From: an uncultured Eubacterium sp.
Lineage (GTDB): Bacteria; Bacillota; Clostridia; Oscillospirales; Acutalibacteraceae
DNA length: 64,000 bases
Assembly (NCBI RefSeq): GCF_934525195.1
Contig: NZ_CAKSZA010000005.1
Location: 102,439 to 166,438, forward strand
Direction of reading: 5' to 3'
Shown: positions 34,942-44,094 of the stretch, in pieces
How positions within the stretch are numbered: position 1 is the stretch's first letter
Layout: each line of letters starts with the position of its first letter
Notes under the pieces: model-generated
Databases searched by the model: none
The model's input: only the letters and a program-made list of their open reading frames with translations
Told to the model about the DNA's origin: nothing
Made by a program: the position numbers and the translations under genes

Positions 34942-36691
34942 TTTTATCATTGAAATATAAAATATCACTTGTATGTAAAGGGGAAGTATCCCCAAATTCA
35001 TCTATTGATACTAAGGCATTTTTCTTATTACCTACAATATCAACATTTAATTGAGTATCTGATTTACCATCCAAATTCAAATACCATATAAAATGATTTT
35101 CACCATTTGGCACAACTTTTGCAATAAATCTCTGCAATAGTTCTCTATCCATCTTGGGATTTGAAAAATCAACGATCTCATTTAATGATTTCAAAATTTC
35201 ATCATAATCAATTTGTATTTGTTTTGTGTCGATTTCAATACAATTTTGAAGTTCACTTTCAAGCAAAGACAGTTTTTTATTCAATACTTCTTTTTGTTCC
35301 AAAAATTCATCTTTTGTAATTTCTCCGCTGGTTCTCATATCCAGTAAAATATTCTTTTTACTTTTAATTTTTTCAATTTGGAATATTATACTATTCTTTT
35401 GGTTATTTTCGCCCTTATTTTCCCTATAGCATCTTTTAATTATTTTAATTGTTTCTGATATGCAATCAGTGCGATTCTTCCAAACTTCTTCAAAAACCAT
35501 TTTTGCCATAAGTTCAAGTTTCCAATCTGCAATCATCCTTTGATCACAATAACCCTCATCATCTTCTCCGGCTAATCTTCTTTGTTTTGCCGAACCGTTA
35601 TTTAATTGATTATAACATTGATAACCATATGACCAATCACAATTTTTATTTTTGTGCCATCTATTTTTTCTAAATGATGCACCACAAGAACATTTTAATT
35701 TTTTAACCCACACATCTTTTGATTCTATCTTTCCGTGATTTTTTGGTTTTCCATTAACTGTAGTGCCAAAACAAGAAGTAACACGATTTCTCTTGATTTC
35801 TTGACACTTATTCCATACTTCTTCAGAGATAATAGGTTCAAAATCCCCTTTGGCATACATATATGTTGATGTATCGTAATTATTCACTCTACGCTGTTCC
35901 AAGTAATTATTACTATATGACTTCCCATAAACCACATATCCGGCATAAGTTTTATTATTTAATATTCGATTTATTGTTGCCGCAGTCCATTTTACAACTC
36001 CCGAAGCATTTAATTTATGCATTTCTATTAGTTTATTTGCAATTTTCATTGTTCCGATGCCGTCATTCATATACATATTATATATAAGACGCACAGTTTC
36101 TGCCTGTTCTTCATTTATAACATAGCTTTTTCCACATCTGTCATATCCTAAGATATTACCCGAACCATATAATGTTGCTTTTTCTCGGCTAATTTGTTGT
36201 CCCGCTTTTACTCGCTCAGAAACTTTTCGACTTTCTTCTTGTGCTAAAGTCGCCATTAGTGACAAGCGTAATTCACCATCTCCGTCCATAGTCCAAATGT
36301 TATCTTCAACAAAATATACCTCTATACCAATATTTTTTAATTCTCTTGTAGTCACAAGAGTGTCGACAGTATTTCTTGCAAATCTGCAAACCTCTCTTGT
36401 TACAATTAAATCAAACCGTTTTTCTTTGGCATCATCTATCATTTTTAAAAATGCCGGACGCTTTTTTGCCTGTGTTCCCGTAATACCTTCATCAATATAT
36501 TTATCAATAATAGTCCAATTCGAGTGATTTTTTGCTTGTTCATCATACCATTGAATTTGATTGCCCAATGCAGATATCTGAGCCTCGTGTTCGGTAGATA
36601 CACGCCCATAAAACACAACCCTTCTTTCTCTGTTTCTATCAAGAAAGTCATATGGATTAAAAGACTTTATTGATGTTCTTTGATTAAACAT
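34895..36691 (-). CDS. Large serine recombinase (element integrase)
   Basis: A 598-residue large serine recombinase. The resolvase catalytic domain (about 25-175) starts with VVFYGRVSTEHEAQ, the catalytic serine being in that motif, and has CRFARNTVDTL and ATLAQEESRKVSERV. A recombinase domain (about 190-300) with NRILNNKTYAGYVVYG and a zinc-ribbon region (KLKCSCGASF) follow, then a coiled coil (about 430-490). It integrates and excises the conjugative element. The final residues are encoded by sequence that appears to belong to the host target, so the C-terminus may vary with integration site. Confidence 0.92.
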   Translation of the reverse strand: MFNQRTSIKSFNPYDFLDRNRERRVVFYGRVSTEHEAQISALGNQIQWYDEQAKNHSNWTIIDKYIDEGITGTQAKKRPAFLKMIDDAKEKRFDLIVTREVCRFARNTVDTLVTTRELKNIGIEVYFVEDNIWTMDGDGELRLSLMATLAQEESRKVSERVKAGQQISREKATLYGSGNILGYDRCGKSYVINEEQAETVRLIYNMYMNDGIGTMKIANKLIEMHKLNASGVVKWTAATINRILNNKTYAGYVVYGKSYSNNYLEQRRVNNYDTSTYMYAKGDFEPIISEEVWNKCQEIKRNRVTSCFGTTVNGKPKNHGKIESKDVWVKKLKCSCGASFRKNRWHKNKNCDWSYGYQCYNQLNNGSAKQRRLAGEDDEGYCDQRMIADWKLELMAKMVFEEVWKNRTDCISETIKIIKRCYRENKGENNQKNSIIFQIEKIKSKKNILLDMRTSGEITKDEFLEQKEVLNKKLSLLESELQNCIEIDTKQIQIDYDEILKSLNEIVDFSNPKMDRELLQRFIAKVVPNGENHFIWYLNLDGKSDTQLNVDIVGNKKNALVSIDEFGDTSPLHTSDILYFNDKKSFTVETLHRQQSLR

Positions 36692-36743
36692 ATTAACACC
36701 TCCAAATAATTTGTCATTATTATAGAATGATGATACTGATTTG

Positions 36744-36875
36744 TTAATTATGCGATTTAATATTATTACAAAATGCTTTTATGTTTTGCATTGTTTCATC
36801 ATTTATTAAACCTTTTTCATACAATATTTCAGTCAATATCATAACAGCATACTTTTCATTTACTTGTTTCATCAT
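36744..36875 (-). CDS. 43-residue small protein between MazF and integrase
   Basis: A short frame begins in a TAATG overlap with the MazF-like stop, which suggests translational coupling. It encodes a helical peptide (MMKQVNEKYAVMILTEILYE, then KGLINDETMQNIKAF) resembling the SHOCT-type short helices often found next to recombinases in such elements. Function unknown; an excision accessory role is possible from position. Confidence 0.6.
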   Translation of the reverse strand: MMKQVNEKYAVMILTEILYEKGLINDETMQNIKAFCNNIKSHN

Positions 36876-37240
36876 TATTCACCCAACATTCCTAATCCAA
36901 CACTTATTGAAAGTGCCTCATTAACTCCGTCAATATTCTTTTGACTTAAATGACCTATATATGAATCAAGTCGTTTTTTATCAATTGTTCTTATTTGCTC
37001 AAGCAAAATAATAGACGGAGCTTGGAGTCCGTCTTCTGTGTTTATGAAATAATGCGTAGGCAGCTTCGCTTTGATTCCGACTCTGCTTGTAATAGAAGCA
37101 ACAATTACTGTTGGACTGAATTTGTTGCCGACATCATTTTGAATAACAAGGACAGGTCTGTAGCCTTTTTGCTCCGACCCTATACCTCTGCCGAGATTAG
37201 CGTAAAACATATCGCCTCTGAGTAATTTTTTGTCTTTCAT
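36875..37240 (-). CDS. MazF/PemK-like endoribonuclease
   Basis: A 121-residue PemK/MazF-fold protein. RGDMFYANLGRGIGSEQKGYRPVLVIQND carries the GSEQxGxRPxxxI signature, and a central strand has APSIILLEQIRTIDK. Such toxins cut RNA at short motifs. No MazE-like antitoxin is present upstream, so it may act as a regulator or rely on an unlinked partner. AAGGAGG precedes the start. It is the gene directly before the small protein and integrase. Confidence 0.85.
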   Translation of the reverse strand: MKDKKLLRGDMFYANLGRGIGSEQKGYRPVLVIQNDVGNKFSPTVIVASITSRVGIKAKLPTHYFINTEDGLQAPSIILLEQIRTIDKKRLDSYIGHLSQKNIDGVNEALSISVGLGMLGE

Positions 37241-37276
37241 TTTTATATACCTCCTTCATAGACTTTTGCCTATGTA

Positions 37277-37312
37277 AAAAGCCAACCACAGAATTAACTA
37301 CGGTTGGCTTTT
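37277..37312 (-). terminator. Terminator-shaped leader element before the MazF-like gene
   Basis: Arms at 37277-37287 and 37302-37312 are followed by a T run on the minus strand, 37 bases before the MazF-like start. It could terminate transcription from upstream or act as an attenuator. Confidence 0.6.
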
Positions 37313-37319
37313 ATCAGAA

Positions 37320-37653
37320 GATAATATAATTTGTCCCCGACACCCCAATTATCAAAAGGAAATCATCAAATGGTCTGTTGCGAGCAGACTCCACAGGAGT
37401 TTCACCTCTCCGAGTTCATCCGAGCTGCTCTCATTAGTTGCGACGGTTTTGTCACGCTCGACTTGTGACTGAGCAGGAGTATCATTATACCTGCTGCCTG
37501 TTATCGCCGTTTCGGTAGCAGTCCGAATTTTATACCGATTATTTGTCGCTCAGCTAATGCGTCTTGGCGTAATTGATAAAGTGGCTTGTGCTTTGCACAA
37601 CAGCAGGAAAGTATCTGATGAATGCGTATTAAGTTGTACGAAAGGATGTCCTT
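37320..37653 (-). other. Structured leader region with a start-less open frame
   Basis: No standard gene covers this 330-base stretch. On the minus strand an uninterrupted 65-codon frame (37352-37549) lacks any usual start until near its end. It reads like real protein (for example RTATETAITGSRYND and SSSDELGEVKLLWSLL). The same DNA has several hairpins, such as AGCAGG/CCTGCT around 37472-37495 and ACTCC/GGAGT around 37389-37401. It may be a decayed gene or a regulatory RNA of the element. Confidence 0.4.
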
Positions 37654-38178
37654 TCATAAACTTAAACTTGTTGGGGTATTTTTGTTGGGGTGTTTGTCCA
37701 AATATTTTAAAAATTTATTTTTTCCTGCTTGTACCGATTCATAAATTGACTTGATATTTCTACTTTCAATATCGGCTATTTGGCGATATGTAAGGTTATC
37801 TATGTAATACATTTTAAACCTGCGTCTTTGAACAGGTTTTAGATTTAACAAGAAATTTTTTAAGTACATTTCAATTTCTTCATTTTCTAATGATTCTCCT
37901 ATATCAATTTCATAAATGTGAGAAACATCACTCTCAAGCCTTTTTGATTGTCTTATTTCTCGCATTTGATGTTTAGATTCATTTCGGTTATATAGCTTGT
38001 TGATTTCTAAATACTTCTGCCATTCACCATTACTGAAAACTTTATTAAAATTCATTTTCAGCTCAGGCAGTATAGAAAAGAGCTTGTCCTGTTTTAAACT
38101 ACTTACACAAACTAAAATTGAGTTTTCTTTCATTTTATATTCTTGAGATACATCATATATCTCACAAATCTTTTTCAT
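37654..38178 (-). CDS. Sigma-70 region-4-like element regulator
   Basis: This 174-residue protein has a C-terminal sigma region-4-type HTH: LKPVQRRRFKMYYIDNLTYR then QIADIESRNIKSIYES, about residues 118-160. The N-terminal part is not recognised. Similar small sigma-like proteins sit near the integrase of Tn1549-like elements and are thought to control element genes. The start at 38178 has GGAGG. Confidence 0.75.
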   Translation of the reverse strand: MKKICEIYDVSQEYKMKENSILVCVSSLKQDKLFSILPELKMNFNKVFSNGEWQKYLEINKLYNRNESKHQMREIRQSKRLESDVSHIYEIDIGESLENEEIEMYLKNFLLNLKPVQRRRFKMYYIDNLTYRQIADIESRNIKSIYESVQAGKNKFLKYLDKHPNKNTPTSLSL

Positions 38179-38278
38179 AGTTAAACCTCCGAATTTTGAA
38201 TTGTTTATTTTCAAAATTCAGAGATTATGGATATTTTGCTATGAAACATATCCATATTGTTTCAAAATTTAAAAAAAA

Positions 38279-38318
38279 GCAGATATCAGATTCACATATA
38301 AATGAATCTGATATCTGC
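38279..38318 (-). terminator. Terminator of the ABC transporter operon
   Basis: Perfect 16-bp arms (38279-38294 and 38303-38318) are followed on the minus strand by eight T. A separate palindrome TATGGATAT/ATATCCATA (38226-38256) lies nearer the sigma-like gene. Confidence 0.85.
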
Positions 38319-38458
38319 CTTTTAAGTTAATTATATTAAATTTCAATAAAAATATTATAATTCAAATTATACGGTTAATGAATTACCCTAATAAACAATT
38401 CATTACAACTAATAATGTAATAATTGAATTATATTTAACTACATATAAATACAATTGC

Positions 38459-41074
38459 TTAATCATTTAAAAGTTCTACAAGTTGTTTTTTTCTTAATGG
38501 ATTATACGATATTAATGCTGAAAATATTAGCACTGCAAATTCAAAAACTATTGAAAGCGAAAGCTGAGCCATATTCACATAATTTATTGTATCAAATAAT
38601 CCACCAAAGAAAATAGTAATTACCAAAAGTGAAATTAATATTGAACAAATTATACTTATAATGCCAATATATATGGACCTGATTACCAATATTTTTTCAA
38701 TAGAAAAATCATCTAAACCATTTAAATGCAAAAGCGCATAAAACTTTTTATTTCTGTAAATTGTAATTTTATCCTCAATTAGTATAATAGAAATCACTAT
38801 TAAAGATATTATCCCTATTAATGAATAACAAAGTATATTTATAATTACTTTAAACTCTTTAAACTCTTGCAATTCGGCTGCATTATTTCTAAATGAAAAG
38901 CCATTCAATTCATTTTTGTAATATTGGATTATTGAATCAAAATCTTCATACGACGATGTATCTTTTAGAAAAACTTGTGTTCTTGATACTGTAGGAGAGA
39001 GAGCTAGATGTTTTATAGTATCATTTAAACCAATTAAAGTGTACGCTGTTGGAGGTTGACTTAAACTATCAAACCAAGCAATTCGTTCATATATTATTGC
39101 TCCAATTTTCACTTTACGACGCACACAATTTAATTCATTCTTGGCTTGTTCTTCATTGATATATCCTTTTAAATTATTGTTTTTCGGTAAAAATTGTATA
39201 ATTTCAATTTCATCATTAACAGAATAATTTGTATCGATATATTGATTTTTTCCATTATATTCATCAGAAGTAATAAAACTTTGCACTGTATACCCATTCA
39301 AGTTTTTTAATTCATACATAGGTGCCATTAACACTATTTCTTCTCCTGAGCGTATTTTATCGATATTTATTTCTCCTTCAACTACTTTTGAATTCATTTT
39401 GAGGAGTTCATCTTCTGAATAACCAAAATATTGAATTCCTCTAACATTACCATTAATAGAAAAACAATTTTTCATTTCATCATTCAAAATATCATCATTA
39501 AAATAGCCTTCAAGATATGGTGTGTCATTTTCAGATGGAGAATTAAGTAAATATAAATCGTTAATTTCAAGATAGTTATTAACAGTTTTTATATCGGGTT
39601 CGTGTTTCATTTCATTGACTATTTCATCACTTATAATTTTAGTATGATCCATAACATAATAAACAGAATCCTCGTTAGGAATGCTATTCAAATTGGTCAC
39701 TTTCCCATTCTCATTTACATAAGATATATCAGAAATATACTGGTCCGTAAGAAATTCATAATCAAAGTTTAATGACATTCGGCCTTGTACATCTGACTTT
39801 TGAGATGCATACGACTTCATATATACAGATAGAGAAACAAATAATGATAAGGAAAAAGACAATAACAATATTATTATAATGGAATTTTTGAAATGTAACT
39901 TCAATTCTAAAAATGCTAATTTAAAAAGATTTATTCTTCGAGTTTGATTTTGTTCTTTTAAAAAGAGCCTATTTTTACCATTTATATCTTTTTTTATTAT
40001 TCCAAGAGGTGTTAATTTAACTATTTTTATTGAAATAATAATAAAAGATACTAATAAAGTTATTAAACATATAATAACGCTAAAAATTGCGTATGCTGGT
40101 ACAAATATTACTTCATTATCTAACAATAATACTTTGTTAAAAATCTTTATTATTATTGCGGAAATACTATACCCTAAGAGTATACCAAATGGCAAACTAA
40201 TAAAAAGCATTACTATTACTTTAACAAAACTATATAATATAGTTTCTGCTTTTGTCAAAGATAAACACCTTAATATTGATAGTTTCTTTTTTTCTTTTTC
40301 AAAATAATAGAAAAAAATATAAACAGTCAACAATACAGAACAAATGGTAGTTAAAACTATAACAAAAATTGGTATATTATATTTTTTTCCTTCATTTTTT
40401 TCACTTCTGTTTACATTTGATACTAGCATCTCATTCTCTGAATATATTTCTGCTGTAAAAGGATTAGAATTTTTCAATAAAAAATGTGTTTGCAAAATGT
40501 TAATATATTTACTTTTTAAATCATAACTAATTAAAGCATTAGGCAGCAATATATCATTATTATCAGTGGGTTTGTTCCACAATGCATAATAATCATTTAT
40601 AATGCCAACCAATTTATATTCCTTTTCTTGAATTTTTATAATGGAGCCAATATTTTTAGATAAATTATTTTTATAAATAACAGAATTACACAAAGCAATC
40701 TCATTTTGATTCTTAGGATATTCTCCCTCTATTAATTTTATACTTGCTAATTCTCTTGCTGTATCATCAAAATACCCAATAACAAAATCAATATTATCAG
40801 AATTATTAGAATTTACCTTCTGTAACACCTCAATTTTTCCAGCCGAATCAATAAAATCAGAATATTTTTTTTCATCTGAATCATTAGTGTCATATAAAAT
40901 ATTATCAAAATATCCATACATTTTATTTGCTTCTTTATTGGCAGTATCAATAAACGATGATGATGTAAAATACAAAACAATTGGTATTATAATAACTAAA
41001 ATAATACTAAATATAACGAGTAATGAGCTTTTTGATCTAAAGATGTCTTTTAATATTAAAGAAAATTTTTTCAT
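38459..41074 (-). CDS. ABC transporter permease, FtsX/MacB type
   Basis: An 871-residue permease with two FtsX-like four-segment membrane modules (about 245-360 and 740-865) plus N-terminal and central membrane segments. Large extracellular domains lie between them (about 40-230 and 425-735). This layout matches peptide-detoxification or mechanotransmission ABC systems rather than importers. It is paired with the ATPase gene 24 bases upstream. Codons are strongly A/T-ending, unlike the transfer genes nearby, indicating a separate origin. Confidence 0.82.
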   Translation of the reverse strand: MKKFSLILKDIFRSKSSLLVIFSIILVIIIPIVLYFTSSSFIDTANKEANKMYGYFDNILYDTNDSDEKKYSDFIDSAGKIEVLQKVNSNNSDNIDFVIGYFDDTARELASIKLIEGEYPKNQNEIALCNSVIYKNNLSKNIGSIIKIQEKEYKLVGIINDYYALWNKPTDNNDILLPNALISYDLKSKYINILQTHFLLKNSNPFTAEIYSENEMLVSNVNRSEKNEGKKYNIPIFVIVLTTICSVLLTVYIFFYYFEKEKKKLSILRCLSLTKAETILYSFVKVIVMLFISLPFGILLGYSISAIIIKIFNKVLLLDNEVIFVPAYAIFSVIICLITLLVSFIIISIKIVKLTPLGIIKKDINGKNRLFLKEQNQTRRINLFKLAFLELKLHFKNSIIIILLLSFSLSLFVSLSVYMKSYASQKSDVQGRMSLNFDYEFLTDQYISDISYVNENGKVTNLNSIPNEDSVYYVMDHTKIISDEIVNEMKHEPDIKTVNNYLEINDLYLLNSPSENDTPYLEGYFNDDILNDEMKNCFSINGNVRGIQYFGYSEDELLKMNSKVVEGEINIDKIRSGEEIVLMAPMYELKNLNGYTVQSFITSDEYNGKNQYIDTNYSVNDEIEIIQFLPKNNNLKGYINEEQAKNELNCVRRKVKIGAIIYERIAWFDSLSQPPTAYTLIGLNDTIKHLALSPTVSRTQVFLKDTSSYEDFDSIIQYYKNELNGFSFRNNAAELQEFKEFKVIINILCYSLIGIISLIVISIILIEDKITIYRNKKFYALLHLNGLDDFSIEKILVIRSIYIGIISIICSILISLLVITIFFGGLFDTINYVNMAQLSLSIVFEFAVLIFSALISYNPLRKKQLVELLND

Positions 41075-41098
41075 TGAAATATTATATCTCCCGTAACA

Positions 41099-41782
41099 TT
41101 ATGATATATTGTTATCTGATATGATAACTCCATCATCAATAGTTATTATTCTATTTGTTCGATATGCAAGTTCTTGGTTATGTGTAACAATTACAAATGT
41201 TTGATTATACTTTTTGTTGGCATTAATAATAAAATCAAAAAAAGCATCTCCTGAAGCTTTATCTAAATTACCGGTAGGCTCATCAGCTAAAACAATATCT
41301 GGTCTTGTAATTAATGCTCTTGCTATTGCAACTCTTTGCTGTTGCCCTCCAGACAATTGTGATGGTCTAAATTTAATTCGTTCTTTAAGGTCAAGAAGCG
41401 TTAATAAATCATTTTCAAAATTTTTATCATATTTTGACTTACCTAAATCTAATGGTAATCTAATATTTTCTAGTACATTAAGTTCATCGATTAAATTATA
41501 GTTTTGAAAAATAATTCCAATATGTTTAGCTCTAAATTTTGTTAAATCAGAATCACTCATATCTAATATAGATTTGCCTGCTATAGATATCTTTCCAGAA
41601 GTAGGAGTATCAATACCACTTAACAAATTTAATAATGTCGATTTACCTGACCCGCTCCTTCCTACTATTGATATCAATTCACCATGTTTAATTTTTAAAT
41701 TAACATCTTTCGCTCCAAAAACAACACTATTTCCTTGATAATATTTTTTTGTTAAATTAGAAACCTCTACAGTTGTTACCAT
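41099..41782 (-). CDS. ABC transporter ATP-binding protein
   Basis: A 227-residue ATPase of the LolD/MacB group with Walker A GRSGSGKST, Q-loop FQNYNLI, signature LSGGQQQR, Walker B IVLADEPTG and H-loop VTHNQE. It powers the adjacent FtsX-type permease. The ATG at 41782 has AAAGGA at proper spacing; an ATG two codons earlier (41788) is too close to the site. It is divergent from an Agr-like two-component system that probably regulates it. Confidence 0.92.
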   Translation of the reverse strand: MVTTVEVSNLTKKYYQGNSVVFGAKDVNLKIKHGELISIVGRSGSGKSTLLNLLSGIDTPTSGKISIAGKSILDMSDSDLTKFRAKHIGIIFQNYNLIDELNVLENIRLPLDLGKSKYDKNFENDLLTLLDLKERIKFRPSQLSGGQQQRVAIARALITRPDIVLADEPTGNLDKASGDAFFDFIINANKKYNQTFVIVTHNQELAYRTNRIITIDDGVIISDNNIS

Positions 41783-41979
41783 TTTCATGTCCTTTCTTTA
41801 CTATTAATATAGTAATAACCAAATTTATTTTTACTTATAAAAAATAAAGAAATAAGTAAAATTAGTAGTCTTAATAAAATATTGCCATATTTTTTATTGC
41901 TTTTGTTATAATTGTCCAAAGTGATAGTCGATTTAGAAAAAGTGAAGTCTTTTAAATTGATAATAATCCTAAAGAATTA

Positions 41980-42025
41980 ATGACAAACTCCTCCTATTAA
42001 TGTATAATTGTGTTAATAGGAGGAG
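41980..42025 (+). promoter_or_regulatory. Promoter of the two-component genes inside a large palindrome
   Basis: ATGACA (41980-41985) and TATAAT (42003-42008) have a 17-base spacer. The TATAAT lies in the 12-base loop of a perfect 13-bp inverted repeat (41988-42000 and 42013-42025). The right arm contains the AGGAGGAG ribosome site for the start at 42032. Confidence 0.65.
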
Positions 42026-42031
42026 CATTTT

Positions 42032-42754
42032 ATGATTAATATTTTAGTTTGTGATGATGATAGAAATATTACCGATGAAGTTTACAACTTATTAGATGGT
42101 ATAAAAAATGAAAGCAAAAATGAATTCAATGTTGATTTAAAAAATCATGGAGATTTTATCGATTTATGTAATGAACCTTATTATGATATAGCTATTGTGG
42201 ATATTGAAATGCCGGGTATTGACGGTTTAGAATTATCGGAAAGACTAAAAGAATTAAATCCTGATGTTATAGTTATAGTTTTGACTTCTTATCAAAATTA
42301 TCTTGATGACGCTATGCGAATTCATGTTTTCAGATATTTATCAAAGCCAATTGATAAGAACAGATTCTATGAAAACTTTAATGATGCACTCACTGAATAT
42401 AAATTTTTAAATAAATCTATAAATGTTGTTTTTGAAGACGAAGTACATCATATTAAGACAAAAGATATTTTATATTTTGAAAATCTAAAATACGGTTCAC
42501 AAGTTCATACCAAGAGAGGAACATTTAGAACAAATAAAAAAGCCGACGAATGGTTAGCAATATTAAACCAATTTGACAGCTTTGAATATTCTTACAAAGG
42601 CATACTTGTCAATCTTCAAAATGTAATTGATTTTGATAAAAAATATGTTTTTATAAGAAAAAATGATTCAGAAATAATTACTGTTTATGTATCTCAAAGA
42701 AAATATAGCAGTTTCAAAAAATCATTTTTTCGCTTTATCGGAGGTAATAAATGA
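42032..42754 (+). CDS. LytTR-type response regulator
   Basis: The 240-residue product has a receiver domain (about 1-120) and a LytTR DNA-binding domain (about 140-236). The receiver has acidic pocket CDDDRN, the phospho-acceptor aspartate in IAIVDIEMPG, LTSYQ and the SKP lysine. The DNA-binding domain has IKTKDILYFENLKYGSQVHT and NVIDFDKKYVFI. Agr/Com-type LytTR regulators answer peptide signals. The stop overlaps the kinase start by 4 bases. Confidence 0.92.
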   Translation: MINILVCDDDRNITDEVYNLLDGIKNESKNEFNVDLKNHGDFIDLCNEPYYDIAIVDIEMPGIDGLELSERLKELNPDVIVIVLTSYQNYLDDAMRIHVFRYLSKPIDKNRFYENFNDALTEYKFLNKSINVVFEDEVHHIKTKDILYFENLKYGSQVHTKRGTFRTNKKADEWLAILNQFDSFEYSYKGILVNLQNVIDFDKKYVFIRKNDSEIITVYVSQRKYSSFKKSFFRFIGGNK

Positions 42755-44052
42755 ATACAATTTGTTATTTATTTATATTTATTTTTGAACAGTTTATTTC
42801 ATATTTATATTTCAAAAGTAAATATGAATTCAAAAGAAAAACATGGATAATTTTTATTTGCTATTTTATTTCTTTTATTGTTCAATATACAACAAATCTT
42901 TTTAACAGTCCTTATTTAAATCTTCTTAGTTTTTTTATATGTAATTTATCTATTGTGCTCATTTGTTTTAGTTCGACTTTGAAACAATCTCTATTTGATG
43001 TTGTCCTACTTGAAGGTATTATGATTACAACTGAAGTTGTAATCATGTATTTGTTTTCTTCAATCTTAGAAATAGATTTATTAGAATGTAAAAATAATGA
43101 ATTAATCATTTTTTTAGAAACAGCTGCAACAAAAATACTATATTTCATCATAGCGTATATTATTTCGAGATTTTCTAAAAAAGCAGACAAATATAAAAGT
43201 GTTATTAACAAATATTCAGTACTACTTTTCTTAATGCCAGTTTCTTCAATATTAGTAATTTCTAGTTATGCCTATTTATCTTTTAATTATAATATAAACA
43301 AAACGACTAATTTTCTTTTTACTTTTTCTTCTTTAATAATGCTTATCTCCAACATAATTATTTTTATAATTCATGAAAGAATAATTGATGTTTTAATAAA
43401 AAATACAGAATTAGAACTTGAAAAACAAAAATCACATATTAATGAAGAATATTATTTAGAACTAGAAAAACAATATGACTCTTCAAATATTCTAATACAT
43501 GATATAAAAAAGTGTCTGGGAAATATTAAAGGTTTATTGTTACAAAATGATAACAGCAAAGCAATTGAATATATTGATTCAATATATGATGGATATGATA
43601 TAAAACAAATAAAAAAATATAGCAATAATAAATTAATAAACGTTATCGTAAGCAGATATGCACAATTATGCTACAATAACAATATAGAATTCAGCATTGA
43701 CATAAGAAATGTAGATTTTTCATTTATAAAGGACAGCGAAATAACAGCCCTTTTTGATAATTTATTTGAAAATGCTTTTGAAGCTGCAAATAAGTGTTCA
43801 AATAAATTTATTACTATTGAAGTTGATTATAGAAATGAAAATTATATTTTTATAAAAATGCTGAATTCAATCAATAACAAACCTTTGTTTCAAAATGGGC
43901 TTCCAATAACAACGAAAAAGGATAAAAAAGGTCATGGAATTGGTATAAAAAGTATATTGAAAATCGTAAAAAAATATCACGGTAATTTAGATTATAATTA
44001 TGTTGAAAATGAAAATATATTTATTACTACTATTTTACTAAAATCGACTTAA
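42751..44052 (+). CDS. AgrC-like sensor histidine kinase
   Basis: A 433-residue kinase. Six to seven membrane segments (about 1-215) form the sensor. The phospho-accepting histidine is in LIHDIKKCLGNIKG, the N-box in LFENAFEAANK and the G-box in KGHGIGIKSI of the GHKL type. This is the layout of AgrC/BlpH peptide sensors. No precursor peptide gene or AgrB protease is seen nearby, so it may sense a foreign peptide. With the divergent ABC transporter it resembles a peptide-resistance module. Confidence 0.9.
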   Translation: MNTICYLFIFIFEQFISYLYFKSKYEFKRKTWIIFICYFISFIVQYTTNLFNSPYLNLLSFFICNLSIVLICFSSTLKQSLFDVVLLEGIMITTEVVIMYLFSSILEIDLLECKNNELIIFLETAATKILYFIIAYIISRFSKKADKYKSVINKYSVLLFLMPVSSILVISSYAYLSFNYNINKTTNFLFTFSSLIMLISNIIIFIIHERIIDVLIKNTELELEKQKSHINEEYYLELEKQYDSSNILIHDIKKCLGNIKGLLLQNDNSKAIEYIDSIYDGYDIKQIKKYSNNKLINVIVSRYAQLCYNNNIEFSIDIRNVDFSFIKDSEITALFDNLFENAFEAANKCSNKFITIEVDYRNENYIFIKMLNSINNKPLFQNGLPITTKKDKKGHGIGIKSILKIVKKYHGNLDYNYVENENIFITTILLKST

Positions 44053-44054
44053 CT

Positions 44055-44094
44055 ATCACAAGAGAAGCCATACATATATGGTTTTTCTTGTGAT
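44055..44094. terminator. Terminator between convergent genes
   Basis: ATCACAAGA/TCTTGTGAT outer arms and an inner stem around CCAT/ATGG form a long hairpin between the kinase gene and the transfer operon end. Confidence 0.7.

Noticed and set aside
42912..43211. Minus-strand frame within the kinase gene as a possible signalling peptide
   Set aside because: It lies fully antisense inside membrane-segment coding sequence and has no ribosome site.
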